The notes below the pieces were generated by a model. That model was not told where the DNA came from. It did not search any database and saw only the letters and a program-made list of their open reading frames with translations. A program made the position numbers and the translations under genes. Positions 41,645-55,177 of a DNA stretch of 64,000 nt are shown here, in pieces (the stretch's first letter is position 1; each line of letters begins with the position of its first letter). This DNA is from Urophycis tenuis (Eukaryota > Chordata > Actinopteri > Gadiformes > Phycidae): positions 628,001-692,000 of the forward strand of contig JAXIVH010000071.1 of assembly GCA_036785325.1 (NCBI GenBank), given 5' to 3'.

Positions 41645-44419
41645 TTCGTTAGAGTTATCTCGATGACCCCCCCCACCTCATCCAACGACTCGGTAGTTGA
41701 ATAGGGGATCAAAGGCAGTTGCACTCGCCAATATCTAGTCATCCGCAGCTCTCTTTTCCCATATTACCAAGAATGAAGTAAAACGAAATGGTTATCTGTC
41801 TTGTTGTGATATAACCGCTGATTTGGAGATATAGACTTGTTTTTCCTTTTCCCAAAGGTTTTCTTTGTTCCAAGATGAAGGTCAATCTAGTTTGATTGAA
41901 GGTACTTCCAATGCATTGGTATATTTACTTATTTGAATAAAGACGAGTCACAGCTGGAGTGAGACTTTTCTTTTCCATTTCTATTTTAGTATAAACGTGC
42001 TATCGAAATATTAGGACACGTCATCAGTAGTGGACCCTGGGATCATAGGGTGTTTCTGGCCATTGTCACTATACACCCTCACCCAAGGGAGGCCCCCCCG
42101 AGAGTGATCAATTCTCAAGGTGTGTCGTTTCCGAAATGGAATTGGTATTGGGTTTAAGCTTTTTTAGGAGTGATCATTTGTTGAGGTAACGTCGAGGTAA
42201 GTAAAGGTAAGTAAAACACTTTTTAGGATACATTGTTTTGGTTATGGAGAGGAGGGGGCACATACTTACCCCCTGACCAGCACAAACCAGTTGTTAACAC
42301 CGCTAGGTAGCCCTGGTTTGGCCAATCAGGGCCGGAGCTTGGTTCTTGTCCTCTGTTGGGTCCAGATGAACTAGCAGAAAACTGGGGTCACGAAGGACCG
42401 AGGCCAGCCGTGACAAAGCACTGCCTCCACGGTCCCCCAATGCAGCTATCCTCAGCGATGGGTGTCCAGACCTAGGAAAGACCAAGACCAGCCCCGACCA
42501 GCGGTGCCTTCCCAGTCGGTCCCAGGGTAGGAAAGGCCAAGGCCAGCCGCGACTAAGCACTGCCTCCCTGGCCCCTCCAGGACCCCATGCCGAACAGCCT
42601 GTTAATAACAATTCCTGTGCCCCATACACCGCGCGACTACAGAGATTGTGTAGGAAGTTGACCTTAGAGAAGACTCAATGGCTTACTTTCCTCACCCAAA
42701 ACAACAATTTCTTGGGGTAGTCTATTCTCGCCGTAGGTACTTCGGTAATGGGTTTTTTTGTGAAAAGTTTTCCGGATGAAATGCATGCTGGGTAATTGTC
42801 TTCTTCCTCCAATATGTCAAGTGTAGGTTAAGGTTAGGGTAGATTTAGGGGTAGAGTTAGCAGTTAACCTTAACGTTAGGTTTGAAGTAAATGGGAGGGG
42901 TTGCGGTTAGGGTTAAGGTTAGGGCTGAGGTTAGGGTTAGGTATAAGGTTACGGTTTAGGGTTAAGGTTAGGGTTAAGGTTAGGGTTACGGTTAGGGCTA
43001 AGGTTAGGGCTAAGGTTAGAGTAAGGGTTAGGGTTAGCGTTACGGTTAGGGTAAGGTTAGGGTTAGGGTTAGAGGTTAGGGGTTAGGGGTTAGGGTTAAG
43101 ATGAGGGCTGAGGTTAGGGTTAAGGTTAGGGCTGAGGTTAGGGTTAGGTTTAAGGTTAGGGATAAGGTTAGGGTTGGGGTTACGGCTGAGATTGGGGTTA
43201 AGGTTAGGGTTGAGGTTAGGGTTAGTGTTATGGATAAGGTTAGGTTAAGTGTTAGGGCCAAGGTTAGGGTTAAGGTTATGGTTAAGATTAGGGTTAGGGC
43301 TAGAATTAGGGTTAGGGCTAAGGTTAGGGTTAGGGTTATGGCTGAGGTTAGGGTTAAGGTTAGGTTTGAGGTTAGGGTTAAGGTTAGGGCCAAGGTTAGG
43401 GTTAGGGTTAAGGTTAGGGTTAGGGCTAAGGTTAGGGTTAGGGTTATGGCTGAGGCTAGGGTTAGGGCTAAAGTTAGGGCAAAGGTTAGAGTTAGGGTTA
43501 GCGTTAGAGTTAGGGTAGGGTTTGTGTTGGAGGTTAGGGTAGGCTTAGGGTTAGAGTTAGAGTAGGGGTTAGGGTTAGAGTTAGAGTAGGGGTTAGGGTT
43601 AGTGTTAAGGCTAAGGTTAGGGGTTGAGGTTAGTGTTAAGATTAGGGCCAAGGTAAGGGTTAGTGTTAGGGTTGAGTTAGGGTTAGGGCTAAGGTTAGGC
43701 CTATGGTTAGGGTTGGGGTTGAGGTTATCCCTAGGGTTAGAGTTAGAGCTAGAGATTGAGGAAGGTAGAGTCAAGGTGAGACAGTCTGTACGGACTGAAC
43801 TCACCCCCGCCGGATCGGGCTAGTACACTCTATCTCCCCCAACTCCCTCATTTCCATGAGGGAAGACAGGGGAGAAGAGATGGGAGGAGTATATATATTT
43901 AATATATTTTTTTTTAGTAAATAAATACATCGAGAGACTCACAGCTGGAGTGGGTTTTAATCTTTGTATTCAAGGTTGTTCCTCCTCTTTTGATTCCTCG
44001 CTGGTGGTGCGTCGTCTCCACCTAGTGGTCGTTTTGTGAAGAAGAGTTATAGAAATAGAAATAGAAATACTCTATTGTTCCCAGGTTGGGAAATTGCATT
44101 AATAGGTAAGTAATAATAATAATAATAGGTAATTGCAATAGTTGGTAAGGTAATCTATATTTAATTTATTTATTTATATTTGTATATTTATTTAGTCTAT
44201 TTATTTATTCATTTTTGTTTATTTATTTATTTAGATAAAGAGGATCACAGCTGGAGTGAGTTTTTAGTCTTTGTGTTAAAGGCTGGTTGCCTTCTTTTGA
44301 TTCTTCAGTGGTGGTCCATCGCCTCCATCTAGTGGTCGTTTTGTGAATAACAGTTGGTAAGGTAATATAAATGGGTTGTGTAGAGAGCCCGTTCTTTCGA
44401 TGGCCCTGGCTCGGTTAGG
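41645..44419 (+). repeat. Satellite C unit C7 (full, 2775 bp)
   Basis: First unit with GGGTTTGTGTTGG in place of GGGTTAGTGTTGG (43519). This variant is shared with C8, C11 and C13. Confidence 0.93.
42823..43754 (+). repeat. Degenerate TTAGGG tract of unit C7
   Basis: 932 bp; Val-Arg frame 43101-43565. Confidence 0.95.
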
Positions 44420-47187
44420 TTCGTTAGAGTTATCTCGATGACCCCCCCCACCTCATCCAACGACTCGGTAGTTGAATAGGGGATCAAAGGCAGTTGCACT
44501 CGCCAATATCTAGTCATCCGCAGCTCTCTTTTCCCATATTACCAAGAATGAAGTCAAACGAAATGGTTATCTGTCTTGTTGTGATATAACCGCTGATTTG
44601 GAGATATAGACTTGTTTTTCCTTTTCCCAAAGGTTTTCTTTGTTCCAAGATGAAGGTCAATCTAGTTTGATTGAAGGTACTTCCAATGCATTGGTATATT
44701 TACTTATTTGAATAAAGACGAGTCACAGCTGGAGTGAGACTTTTCTTTTCCATTTCTATTTTAGTATAAACGTGCTATCGAAATATTAGGACACGTCATC
44801 AGTAGTGGACCCTGGGATCATAGGGTGTTTCTGGCCATTGTCACTATACACCCTCACCCAAGGGAGGCCCCCCCGAGAGTGATCAATTCTCAAGGTGTGT
44901 CGTTTCCGAAATGGAATTGGTATTGGGTTTAAGCTTTTTTAGGAGTGATCATTTGTTGAGGTAACGTCGAGGTAAGTAAAGGTAAGTAAAACACTTTTTA
45001 GGATACATTGTTTTGGTTATGGAGAGGAGGGGGCACATACTTACCCCCTGACCAGCACAAACCAGTTGTTAACACCGCTAGGTAGCCCTGGTTTGGCCAA
45101 TCAGGGCCGGAGCTTGGTTCTTGTCCTCTGTTGGGTCCAGATGAACTAGCAGAAAACTGGGGTCACGAAGGACCGAGGCCAGCCGTGACAAAGCACTGCC
45201 TCCACGGTCCCCCAATGCAGCTATCCTCAGCGATGGGTGTCCAGACCTAGGAAAGACCAAGACCAGCCCCGACCAGCGGTGCCTTCCCAGTCGGTCCCAG
45301 GGTAGGAAAGGCCAAGGCCAGCCGCGACTAAGCACTGCCTCCCTGGCCCCTCCAGGACCCCATGCCGAACAGCCTGTTAATAACAATTCCTGTGCCCCAT
45401 ACACCGCGCGACTACAGAGATTGTGTAGGAAGTTGACCTTAGAGAAGACTCAATGGCTTACTTTCCTCACCCAAAACAACAATTTCTTGGGGTAGTCTAT
45501 TCTCGCCGTAGGTACTTCGGTAATGGGTTTTTTTGTGAAAAGTTTTCCGGATGAAATGCATGCTGGGTAATTGTCTTCTTCCTCCAATATGTCAAGTGTA
45601 GGTTAAGGTTAGGGTAGATTTAGGGGTAGAGTTAGCAGTTAACCTTAACGTTAGGTTTGAAGTAAATGGGAGGGGTTGCGGTTAGGGTTAAGGTTAGGGC
45701 TGAGGTTAGGGTTAGGTATAAGGTTACGGTTTAGGGTTAAGGTTAGGGTTAAGGTTAGGGTTACGGTTAGGGCTAAGGTTAGGGCTAAGGTTAGAGTAAG
45801 GGTTAGGGTTAGCGTTACGGTTAGGGTAAGGTTAGGGTTAGGGTTAGAGGTTAGGGGTTAGGGTTAAGATGAGGGCTGAGGTTAGGGTTAAGGTTAGGGC
45901 TGAGGTTAGGGTTAGGTTTAAGGTTAGGGATAAGGTTAGGGTTGGGGTTACGGCTGAGATTGGGGTTAAGGTTAGGGTTGAGGTTAGGGTTAGTGTTATG
46001 GATAAGGTTAGGTTAAGTGTTAGGGCCAAGGTTAGGGTTAAGGTTATGGTTAAGATTAGGGTTAGGGCTAGAATTAGGGTTAGGGCTAAGGTTAGGGTTA
46101 GGGTTATGGCTGAGGTTAGGGTTAAGGTTAGGTTTGAGGTTAGGGTTAAGGTTAGGGCCAAGGTTAGGGTTAGGGTTAAGGTTAGGGTTAGGGCTAAGGT
46201 TAGGGTTAGGGTTATGGCTGAGGCTAGGGTTAGGGCTAAAGTTAGGGCAAAGGTTAGAGTTAGGGTTAGCGTTAGAGTTAGGGTAGGGTTTGTGTTGGAG
46301 GTTAGGGTAGGCTTAGGGTTAGAGTTAGAGTAGGGGTTAGGGTTAGAGTTAGAGTAGGGGTTAGGGTTAGTGTTAAGGCTAAGGTTAGGGGTTGAGGTTA
46401 GTGTTAAGATTAGGGCCAAGGTAAGGGTTAGTGTTAGGGTTGAGTTAGGGTTAGGGCTAAGGTTAGGCCTATGGTTAGGGTTGGGGTTGAGGTTATCCCT
46501 AGGGTTAGAGTTAGAGCTAGAGATTGAGGAAGGTAGAGTCAAGGTGAGACAGTCTGTACGGACTGAACTCACCCCCGCCGGATCGGGCTAGTACACTCTA
46601 TCTCCCCCAACTCCCTCATTTCCATGAGGGAAGACAGGGGAGAAGAGATGGGAGGAGTATATATATTTAATATATATTTTTTTAGTAAATAAATACATCG
46701 AGAGACTCACCGCTGGAGTGGGTTTTAATCTTTGTATTCAAGGTTGTTCCTCCTCTTTTGATTCCTCGCTGGTGGTGCGTCGTCTCCACCTAGTGGTCGT
46801 TTTGTGAAGAAGAGTTATAGAAATAGAAATAGAAATACTCTATTGTTCCCAGGTTGGGAAATTGCATTAATAGGTAAGTAATAATAATAATAATAGGTAA
46901 TTGCAATAGTTGGTAAGGTAATCTATATTTAATTTATTTATTTATATTTGTATATTTATTTAGTCTATTTATTTATTCATTTTTGTTTATTTATTTATTT
47001 AGATAAAGAGGATCACAGCTGGAGTGAGTTTTTAGTCTTTGTGTTAAAGGCTGGTTGCCTTCTTTTGATTCTTCAGTGGTGGTCCATCGCCTCCATCTAG
47101 TGGTCGTTTTGTGAATAACAGTTGGTAAGGTAATATAAATGGGTTGTGTAGAGAGCCCGTTCTTTCGATGGCCCTGGCTCGGTTAGG
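44420..47187 (+). repeat. Satellite C unit C8 (full, 2768 bp)
   Basis: Lacks the heptamer as C6 does. It carries GGGTTTGTG and CACCGCTGG, the same combination as C13. Confidence 0.93.
45598..46522 (+). repeat. Degenerate TTAGGG tract of unit C8
   Basis: 925 bp; Val-Arg frame 45869-46333. Confidence 0.95.
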
Positions 47188-49248
47188 TTCGTTAGAGTTA
47201 TCTCGATGACCCCCCCCACCTCATCCAACGACTCGGTAGTTGAATAGGGGATCAAAGGCAGTTGCACTCGCCAATATCTAGTCATCCGCAGCTCTCTTTT
47301 CCCATATTACCAAGAATGAAGTAAAACGAAATGGTTATCTGTCTTGTTGTGATATAACCGCTGATTTGGAGTTATAGACTTGTTTTTCCTTTTCCCAAAG
47401 GTTTTCTTTGTTCCAAGATGGAGGTCAATCTAGTTTGATTGAAGGTACTTCCAATGCATTGGTATATTTACTTATTTGAATAAAGACGAGTCACAGCTGG
47501 AGTGAGACTTTTCTTTTCCATTTCTATTTTAGTATAAACGTGCTATCGAAATATTAGGACACGTCATCAGTAGTGGACCCTGGGATCATAGGGTGTTTCT
47601 GGCCATTGTCACTATACACCCTCACCCAAGGGAGGCCCCCCCGAGAGTGATCAATTCTCAAGGTGTGTCGTTTCCGAAATGGAATTGGTATTGGGTTTAA
47701 GCTTTTTTAGGAGTGATCATTTGTTGAGGTAACGTCGAGGTAAGTAAAGGTAAGTAAAACACGTTTTAGGATACATTGTTTTGGTTATGGAGAGGAGGGG
47801 GCACATACTTACCCCCTGACCAGCACAAACCAGTTGTTAACACCGCTAGGTAGCCCTGGTTTGGCCAATCAGGGCCGGAGCTTGGTTCTTGTCCTCTGTT
47901 GGGTCCAGATGAACTAGCAGAAAACTGGGGTCACGAAGGACCGAGGCCAGCCGTGACAAAGCACTGCCTCCACGGTCCCCCAATGCAGCTATCCTCAGCG
48001 ATGGGTGTCCAGACCTAGGAAAGACCAAGACCAGCCCCGACCAGCGGTGCCTTCCCAGTCGGTCCCAGGGTAGGAAAGGCCAAGGCCAGCCGCGACTAAG
48101 CACTGCCTCCCTGGCCCCTCCAGGACCCCATGCCGAACAGCCTGTTAATAACAATTCCTGTGCCCCATACACCGCGCGACTACAGAGATTGTGTAGGAAG
48201 TTGACCTTAGAGAAGACTCAATGGCTTACTTTCCTCACCCAAAACAACAATTTCTTGGGGTAGTCTATTCTCGCCGTAGGTACTTCGGTAATGGGTTTTT
48301 TTGTGAAAAGTTTTCCGGATGAAATGCATGCTGGGTAATTGTCTTCTTCCTCCAATATGTCAAGTGTAGGTTAAGGTTAGGGTAGATTTAGGGGTAGAGT
48401 TAGCAGTTAACCTTAACGTTAGGTTTGAAGTAAATGGGAGGGGTTGCGGTTAGGGTTAAGGTTAGGGCTGAGGTTAGGGTTAGGTATAAGGTTACGGTTT
48501 AGGGTTAAGGTTAGGGTTAAGGTTAGGGTTACGGTTAGGGCTAAGGTTAGAGTAAGGGTTAGGGTTAGCGTTACGGTTAGGGTAAGGTTAGGGTTAGGGT
48601 TAGAGGTTAGGGGTTAGGGGTTAGGGTTAAGATGAGGGCTGAGGTTAGGGTTAAGGTTAGGGCTGAGGTTAGGGTTAGGTTTAAGGTTAGGGATAAGGTT
48701 AGGGTTGGGGTTACGGCTGAGATTGGGGTTAAGGTTAGGGTTGAGGTTAGGGTTAGTGTTATGGATAAGGTTAGGTTAAGTGTTAGGGCCAAGGTTAGGG
48801 TTAAGGTTATGGTTAAGATTAGGGTTAGGGCTAGAATTAGGGTTAGGGCTAAGGTTAGGGTTAGGGTTATTGCTGAGGTTAGGGTTAAGGTTAGGTTTGA
48901 GGTTAGTGTTAAGGTTAGGGCCAAGGTTAGGGTTAGGGTTAAGGTTAGGGTTAGGGCTAAGGTTAGGGTTAGGGTTATGGCTGAGGCTAGGGTTAGGGCT
49001 AAAGTTAGGGCAAAGGTTAGAGTTAGGGTTAGCGTTAGAGTTAGGGTAGGGTTAGTGTTGGAGGTTAGGGTAGGCTTAGGGTTAGAGTTAGAGTAGGGGT
49101 TAGGGTTAGAGTTAGAGTAGGGGTTAGGGTTAGTGTTAAGGCTAAGGTTAGGGGTTGAGGTTAGTGTTAAGATTAGGGCCAAGGTAAGGGTTAGTGTTAG
49201 GGTTGAGTTAGGGTTAGGGCTAAGGTTAGGCCTATGGTTAGGGTTGAG
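47188..49248 (+). repeat. Satellite C unit C9 (short, 2061 bp)
   Basis: Type a deletion at its end, plus loss of one 12-bp GGCTAAGGTTAG copy (about 48541). It shares GGAGTTATAG (47370) and ACACGTTTTAGG (47760) with C14, which has the same length. C9 and C14 are therefore recent copies of one another. Confidence 0.93.
48366..49248 (+). repeat. Degenerate TTAGGG tract of unit C9
   Basis: 883 bp; Val-Arg frame 48632-49096. Confidence 0.95.
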
Positions 49249-51987
49249 TTCGTTAGAGTTATCTCGATGACCCCCCCCACCTCATCCAACGACTCGGTAG
49301 TTGAATAGGGGATCAAAGGCAGTTGCACTCGCCAATATCTAGTCATCCGCAGCTCTCTTTTCCCATATTACCAAGAATGAAGTAAAACGAAATGGTTATC
49401 TGTCTTGTTGTGATATAACCGCTGATTTGGAGATATAGACTTGTTTTTCCTTTTCCCAAAGGTTTTCTTTGTTCCAAGATGGAGGTCAATCTAGTTTGAT
49501 TGAAGGTACTTCCAATGCATTGGTATATTTACTTATTTGAATAAAGACGAGTCACAGCTGGAGTGAGACTTTTCTTTTCCATTTCTATTTTAGTATAAAC
49601 GTGCTATCGAAATATTAGGACACGTCATCAGTAGTGGACCCTGGGATCATAGGGTGTTTCTGGCCATTGTCACTATACACCCTCACCCAAGGGAGGCCCC
49701 CCCGAGAGTGATCAATTCTCAAGGTGTGTCGTTTCCGAAATGGAATTGGTATTGGGTTTAAGCTTTTTTAGGAGTGATCATTTGTTGAGGTAACGTCGAG
49801 GTAAGTAAAGGTAAGTAAAACACTTTTTAGGATACATTGTTTTGGTTATGGAGAGGAGGGGGCACATACTTACCCCCTGACCATCACAAACCAGTTGTTA
49901 ACACCGCTAGGTAGCCCTGGTTTGGCCAATCAGGGCCGGAGCTTGGTTCTTGTCCTCTGTTGGGTCCAGATGAACTAGCAGAAAACTGGGGTCACGAAGG
50001 ACCGAGGCCAGCCGTGACAAAGCACTGCCTCCACGGTCCCCCAATGCAGCTATCCTCAGCGATGGGTGTCCAGACCTAGGAAAGACCAAGACCAGCCCCG
50101 ACCAGCGGTGCCTTCCCAGTCGGTCCCAGGGTAGGAAAGGCCAAGGCCAGCCGCGACTAAGCACTGCCTCCCTGGCCCCTCCAGGACCCCATGCCGAACA
50201 GCCTGTTAATAACAATTCCTGTGCCCCATACACCGCGCGACTACAGAGATTGTGTAGGAAGTTGACCTTAGAGAAGACTCAATGGCTTACTTTCCTCACC
50301 CAAAACAACAATTTCTTGGGGTAGTCTATTCTCGCCGTAGGTACTTCGGTAATGGGTTTTTTTGTGAAAAGTTTTCCGGATGAAATGCATGCTGGGTAAT
50401 TGTCTTCTTCCTCCAATATGTCAAGTGTAGGTTAAGGTTAGGGTAGATTTAGGGGTAGAGTTAACAGTCAACCTTAACGTTAGGTTTGAAGTAAATGGGA
50501 GGGGTTGCGGTTAGGGTTAAGGTTAGGGCTGAGGTTAGGGTTAGGTATAAGGTTACGGTTTAGGGTTAAGGTTAGGGTTACGGTTAGGGCTAAGGTTAGG
50601 GCTAAGGTTAGAGTAAGGGTTAGGGTTAGCGTTACGGTTAGGGTAAGGTTAGGGTTAGGGTTAGAGGTTAGGGGTTAGGGGTTAGGGTTAAGATGACGGC
50701 TGAGGTTAGGGTTAGGTTTAAGGTTAGGGATAAGGTTAGGGTTGGGGTTACGGCTGAGATTGGGGTTAAGGTTAGGGTTGAGGTTAGGGTTAGTGTTATG
50801 GATAAGGTTAGGTTAAGTGTTAGGGCCAAGGTTAGGGTTAAGGTTATGGTTAAGATTAGGGTTAGGGCTAGAATTAGGGTTAGGGCTAAGGTTAGGGTTA
50901 GGGTTATGGCTGAGGTTAGGGTTAAGGTTAGGTTTGAGGTTAGTGTTAAGGTTAGGGCCAAGGTTAGGGTTAGGGTTAAGGTTAGGGTTAGGGCTAAGGT
51001 TAGGGTTAGGGTTATGGCTGAGGCTAGGGTTAGGGCTAAAGTTAGGGCAAAGGTTAGAGTTAGGGTTAGCGTTAGAGTTAGGGTAGGGTTAGTGTTGGAG
51101 GTTAGGGTAGGCTTAGGGTTAGAGTTAGAGTAGGGGTTAGGGTTAGAGTTAGAGTAGGGGTTAGGGTTAGTGTTAAGGCTAAGGTTAGGGGTTGAGGTTA
51201 GTGTTAAGATTAGGGCCAAGGTAAGGGTTAGTGTTAGGGTTGAGTTAGGGTTAGGGCTAAGGTTAGGCCTATGGTTAGGGTTGGGGTTGAGGTTATCCCT
51301 AGGGTTAGAGTTAGAGCTAGAGATTGAGGAAGGTAGAGTCAAGGTGAGACAGTCTGTACGGACTGAACTCACCCCCGCCGGATCGGGCTAGTACACTCTA
51401 TCTCCCCCAACTCCCTCATTTCCATGAGGGAAGACAGGGGAGAAGAGATGGGAGGAGTATATATATTTAATATATATTTTTTTAGTAAATAAATACATCG
51501 AGAGACTCACCGCTGGAGTGGGTTTTAATTTTTGTATTCAAGGTTGTTCCTCCTCTTTTGATTCCTCGCTGGTGGTGCGTCGTCTCCACCTAGTGGTCGT
51601 TTTGTGAAGAAGAGTTATAGAAATAGAAATAGAAATACTCTATTGTTCCCAGGTTGGGAAATTGCATTAATAGGTAAGTAATAATAATAATAATAGGTAA
51701 TTGCAATAGTTGGTAAGGTAATCTATATTTAATTTATTTATTTATATTTGTATATTTATTTAGTCCATTTATTTATTCATTTTTGTTTATTTATTTATTT
51801 AGATAAAGAGGATCACAGCTGGAGTGAGTTTTTAGTCTTTGTGTTAAAGGCTGGTTGCCTTCTTTTGATTCTTCAGTGGTGGTCCATCGCCTCCATCTAG
51901 TGGTCGTTTTGTGAATAACAGTTGGTAAGGTAATATAAATGGGTTGTGTAGAGAGCCCGTTCTTTCGATGGCCCTGGCTCGGTTAGG
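49249..51987 (+). repeat. Satellite C unit C10 (full, 2739 bp)
   Basis: 36 bp shorter than the standard through two hexamer-phase losses in the tract: 12 bp at about 50570 and 24 bp at about 50697. The Val-Arg frame survives with 146 codons and a new start (GATGACGGC). Confidence 0.93.
50428..51322 (+). repeat. Degenerate TTAGGG tract of unit C10
   Basis: 895 bp; Val-Arg frame 50693-51133, shortened by 8 codons without a frame change. Confidence 0.95.
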
Positions 51988-53164
51988 TTCGTTAGAGTTA
52001 TCTCGATGACCCCCCCACCTCATCCAACGACTCGGTAGTTGAATAGGGGATCAAAGGCAGTTGCACTCGCCAATATCTAGTCATCCGCAGCTCTCTTTTC
52101 CCATATTACCAAGAATGAAGTAAAACGAAATGGTTATCTGTCTTGTTGTGATATAACCGCTGATTTGGAGATATAGACTTGTTTTTCCTTTTCCCAAAGG
52201 TTTTCTTTGTTCCAAGATGGAGGTCAATCTAGTTTGATTGAAGGTACTTCCAATGCATTGGTATATTTACTTATTTGAATAAAGACGAGTCACAGCTGGA
52301 GTGAGACTTTTCTTTTCCATTTCTATTTTAGTATAAACGTGCTATCGAAATATTAGGACACGTCATCAGTAGTGGACCCTGGGATCATAGGGTGTTTCTG
52401 GCCATTGTCACTATACACCCTCACCCAAGGGAGGCCCCCCCGAGAGTGATCAATTCTCAAGGTGTGTCGTTTCCGAAATGGAATTGGTATTGGGTTTAAA
52501 CTTTTTTAGGAGTGATCATTTGTTGAGGTAACGTCAAGGTAAGTAAAGGTAAGTAAAACACTTTTTAGGATACATTGTTTTGGTTATGGAGAGGAGGGGG
52601 CACATACTTACCCCCTGACCAGCACAAACCAGTTGTTAACACCGCTAGGTAGCCCTGGTTTGGCCAATCAGGGCCGGAGCTTGGTTCTTGTCCTCTGTTG
52701 GGTCCAGATGAACTAGCAGAAAACTGGGGTCACGAAGGACCGAGGCCAGCCGTGACAAAGCACTGCCTCCACGGTCCCCCAATGCAGCTATCCTCAGCGA
52801 TGGGTGTCCAGACCTAGGAAAGACCAAGACCAGCCCCGACCAGCGGTGCCTTCCCAGTCGGTCCCAGGGTAGGAAAGGCCAAGGCCAGCCGCGACTAAGC
52901 ACTGCCTCCCTGGCCCCTCCAGGACCCCATGCCGAACAGCCTGTTAATAACAATTCCTGTGCCCCATACACCGCGCGACTACAGAGATTGTGTAGGAAGT
53001 TGACCTTAGAGAAGACTCAATGGCTTACTTTCCTCACCCAAAACAACAATTTCTTGGGGTAGTCTATTCTCGCCGTAGGTACTTCGGTAATGGGTTTTTT
53101 TGTGAAAAGTTTTCCGGATGAAATGCATGCTGGGTAATTGTCTTCTTCCTCCAATATGTCAAGT

Positions 53165-53979
53165 GTAGGTTAAGGTTAGGGTAGATTTAGGGGTAGAGTT
53201 AGCAGTTAACCTTAACGTTAGGTTTGAAGTAAATGGGAGGGGTTGCGGTTAGGGTTAAGGTTAGGGCTGAGGTTAGGGTTAGGTATAAGGTTACGGTTTA
53301 GGGTTAAGGTTAGGGTTAAGGTTAGGGTTACGGTTAGGGCTAAGGTTAGGGCTAAGGTTAGAGTAAGGGTTAGGGTTAGCGTTACGGTTAGGGTAAGGTT
53401 AGGGTTAGGGTTAGAGGTTAGGGGTTAGGGTTAAGATGAGGGCTGAGGTTAGGGTTAGTGTTACGGTTAGGGTAAGGTTAGGGTTAGGGTTAGAGGTTAG
53501 GGGTTAGGGGTTAGGGTTAAGATAAGGGCTGAGGTTAGGGTTAAGGTTAGGGCTGAGGTTAGGGTTAGGTTTAAGGTTAGGGATAAGGTTAGGGTTGGGG
53601 TTACGGCTGAGATTGGGGTTAAGGTTAGGGTTGAGGTTAGGGTTAGTGTTATGGATAAGGTTAGGTTAAGTGTTAGGGCCAAGGTTAGGGTTAAGGTGAT
53701 GGTTAAGATTAGGGTTAGGGCTAGAATTAGGGTTAGGGCTAAGGTTAGGGTTAGGGTTATGGCTGAGGTTAGGGTTAAGGTTAGGTTTGAGGTTAGTGTT
53801 AAGGTTAGGGCCAAGGTTAGGGTTAGGGTTAAGGTTAGGGTTAGGGCTAAGGTTAGGGTTAGGGTTATGGCTGAGGCTAGGGTTAGGGCTAAAGTTAGGG
53901 CAAAGGTTAGAGTTAGGGTTAGCGTTAGAGTTAGGGTAGGGTTTGTGTTGGAGGTTAGGGTAGGCTTAGGGTTAGAGGT
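53165..53979 (+). repeat. First TTAGGG tract of mosaic unit C11
   Basis: 815 bp with an extra block of about 84 bp. In the second copy the start codon is lost (AAGATAAGGG), leaving a 113-codon frame from an internal ATG. Confidence 0.92.
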
Positions 53980-54324
53980 AATCTATATTTAATTTATTTA
54001 TTTATATTTGTATATTTATTTATATTTATTTATATTTATTAGTATATTTATTAGTATATTTATTTAGTCTATTTATTTATTCATTTTTGTTTATTTATTT
54101 ATTTAGATAAAGAGGATCACAGCTGGAGTGAGTTTTTAGTCTTTGTGTTAAAGGCTGGTTGCCTTCTTTTGATTCTTCAGTGGTGGTCCATCGCCTCCAT
54201 CTAGTGGTCGTTTTGTGAATAACAGTTGGTAAGGTAATATAAATGCTAATATAAATGTAAGGTAATATAAATGCTGATGAAATGCATGCTGGGTAATTGT
54301 CTTCTTCCTCCAATATGTCAAGTG

Positions 54325-55177
54325 TAGGTTAAGGTTAGGGTAGATTTAGGGGTAGAGTTAGCAGTTAACCTTAACGTTAGGTTTGAAGTAAATGGGAGGG
54401 GTTGCGGTTAGGGTTAAGGTTAGGGCTGAGGTTAGGGTTAGGTATAAGGTTACGGTTTAGGGTTAAGGTTAGGGTTAAGGTTAGGGTTACGGTTAGGGCT
54501 AAGGTTAGGGCTAAGGTTAGAGCAAGGGTTAGGGTTAGCGTTACGGTTAGGGTTAGGGTTAGAGGTTAGGGGTTAGGGGTTAGGGTTAAGATGAGGGCTG
54601 AGGTTAGGGTTAAGGTTAGGGCTGAGGTTAGGGTTAGGTTTAAGGTTAGGGATAAGGTTAGGGTTGGGGTTACGGCTGAGATTGGGGTTAAGGTTAGGGT
54701 TGAGGTTAGGGTTAGTGTTATGGATAAGGTTAGGTTAAGTGTTAGGGCCAAGGTTAGGGTTAAGGTTATGGTTAAGATTAGGGTTAGGGCTAGAATTAGG
54801 GTTAGGGCTAAGGTTAGGGTTAGGGTTATGGCTGAGGTTAGGGTTAAGGTTAGGTTTGAGGTTAGTGTTAAGGTTAGGGCCAAGGTTAGGGTTAGGGTTA
54901 AGGTTAGGGTTAGGGCTAAGGTTAGGGTTAGGGTTATGGCTGAGGCTAGGGTTAGGGCTAAAGTTAGGGCAAAGGTTAGAGTTAGGGTTAGCGTTAGAGT
55001 TAGGGTAGGGTTAGTGTTGGAGGTTAGGGTAGGCCTAGGGTTAGAGTAGGGGTTAGGGTTAGTGTTAAGGCTAAGGTTAGGGGTTGAGGTTAGTGTTAAG
55101 ATTAGGGCCAAGGTAAGGGTTAGTGTTAGGGTTGAGTTAGGGTTAGGGCTAAGGTTAGGCCTATGGTTAGGGTTGGG
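54325..55177 (+). repeat. Second TTAGGG tract of mosaic unit C11
   Basis: 853 bp, lacking 30 bp near 55035; Val-Arg frame of 152 codons (54591-55049). Confidence 0.93.

Larger units (their letters stand above)
51988..55177 (+). repeat. Satellite C unit C11, mosaic with two TTAGGG tracts (3190 bp)
   Basis: After a normal GC block, the first tract is internally duplicated (about 53420-53520) and breaks off at GGGTTAGAG|GTAATCTATATTT (about 53977) into the (TTTA)n segment and block A of another unit. Block A then passes through three short TAATATAAATG copies (54235-54275) straight into GATGAAATGCATGCTGGG, the ZNF143-like site, and a second tract. The GC block and exon-like segment are missing between the two tracts. 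The unit ends with junction type b, as C4 does. Confidence 0.9.
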
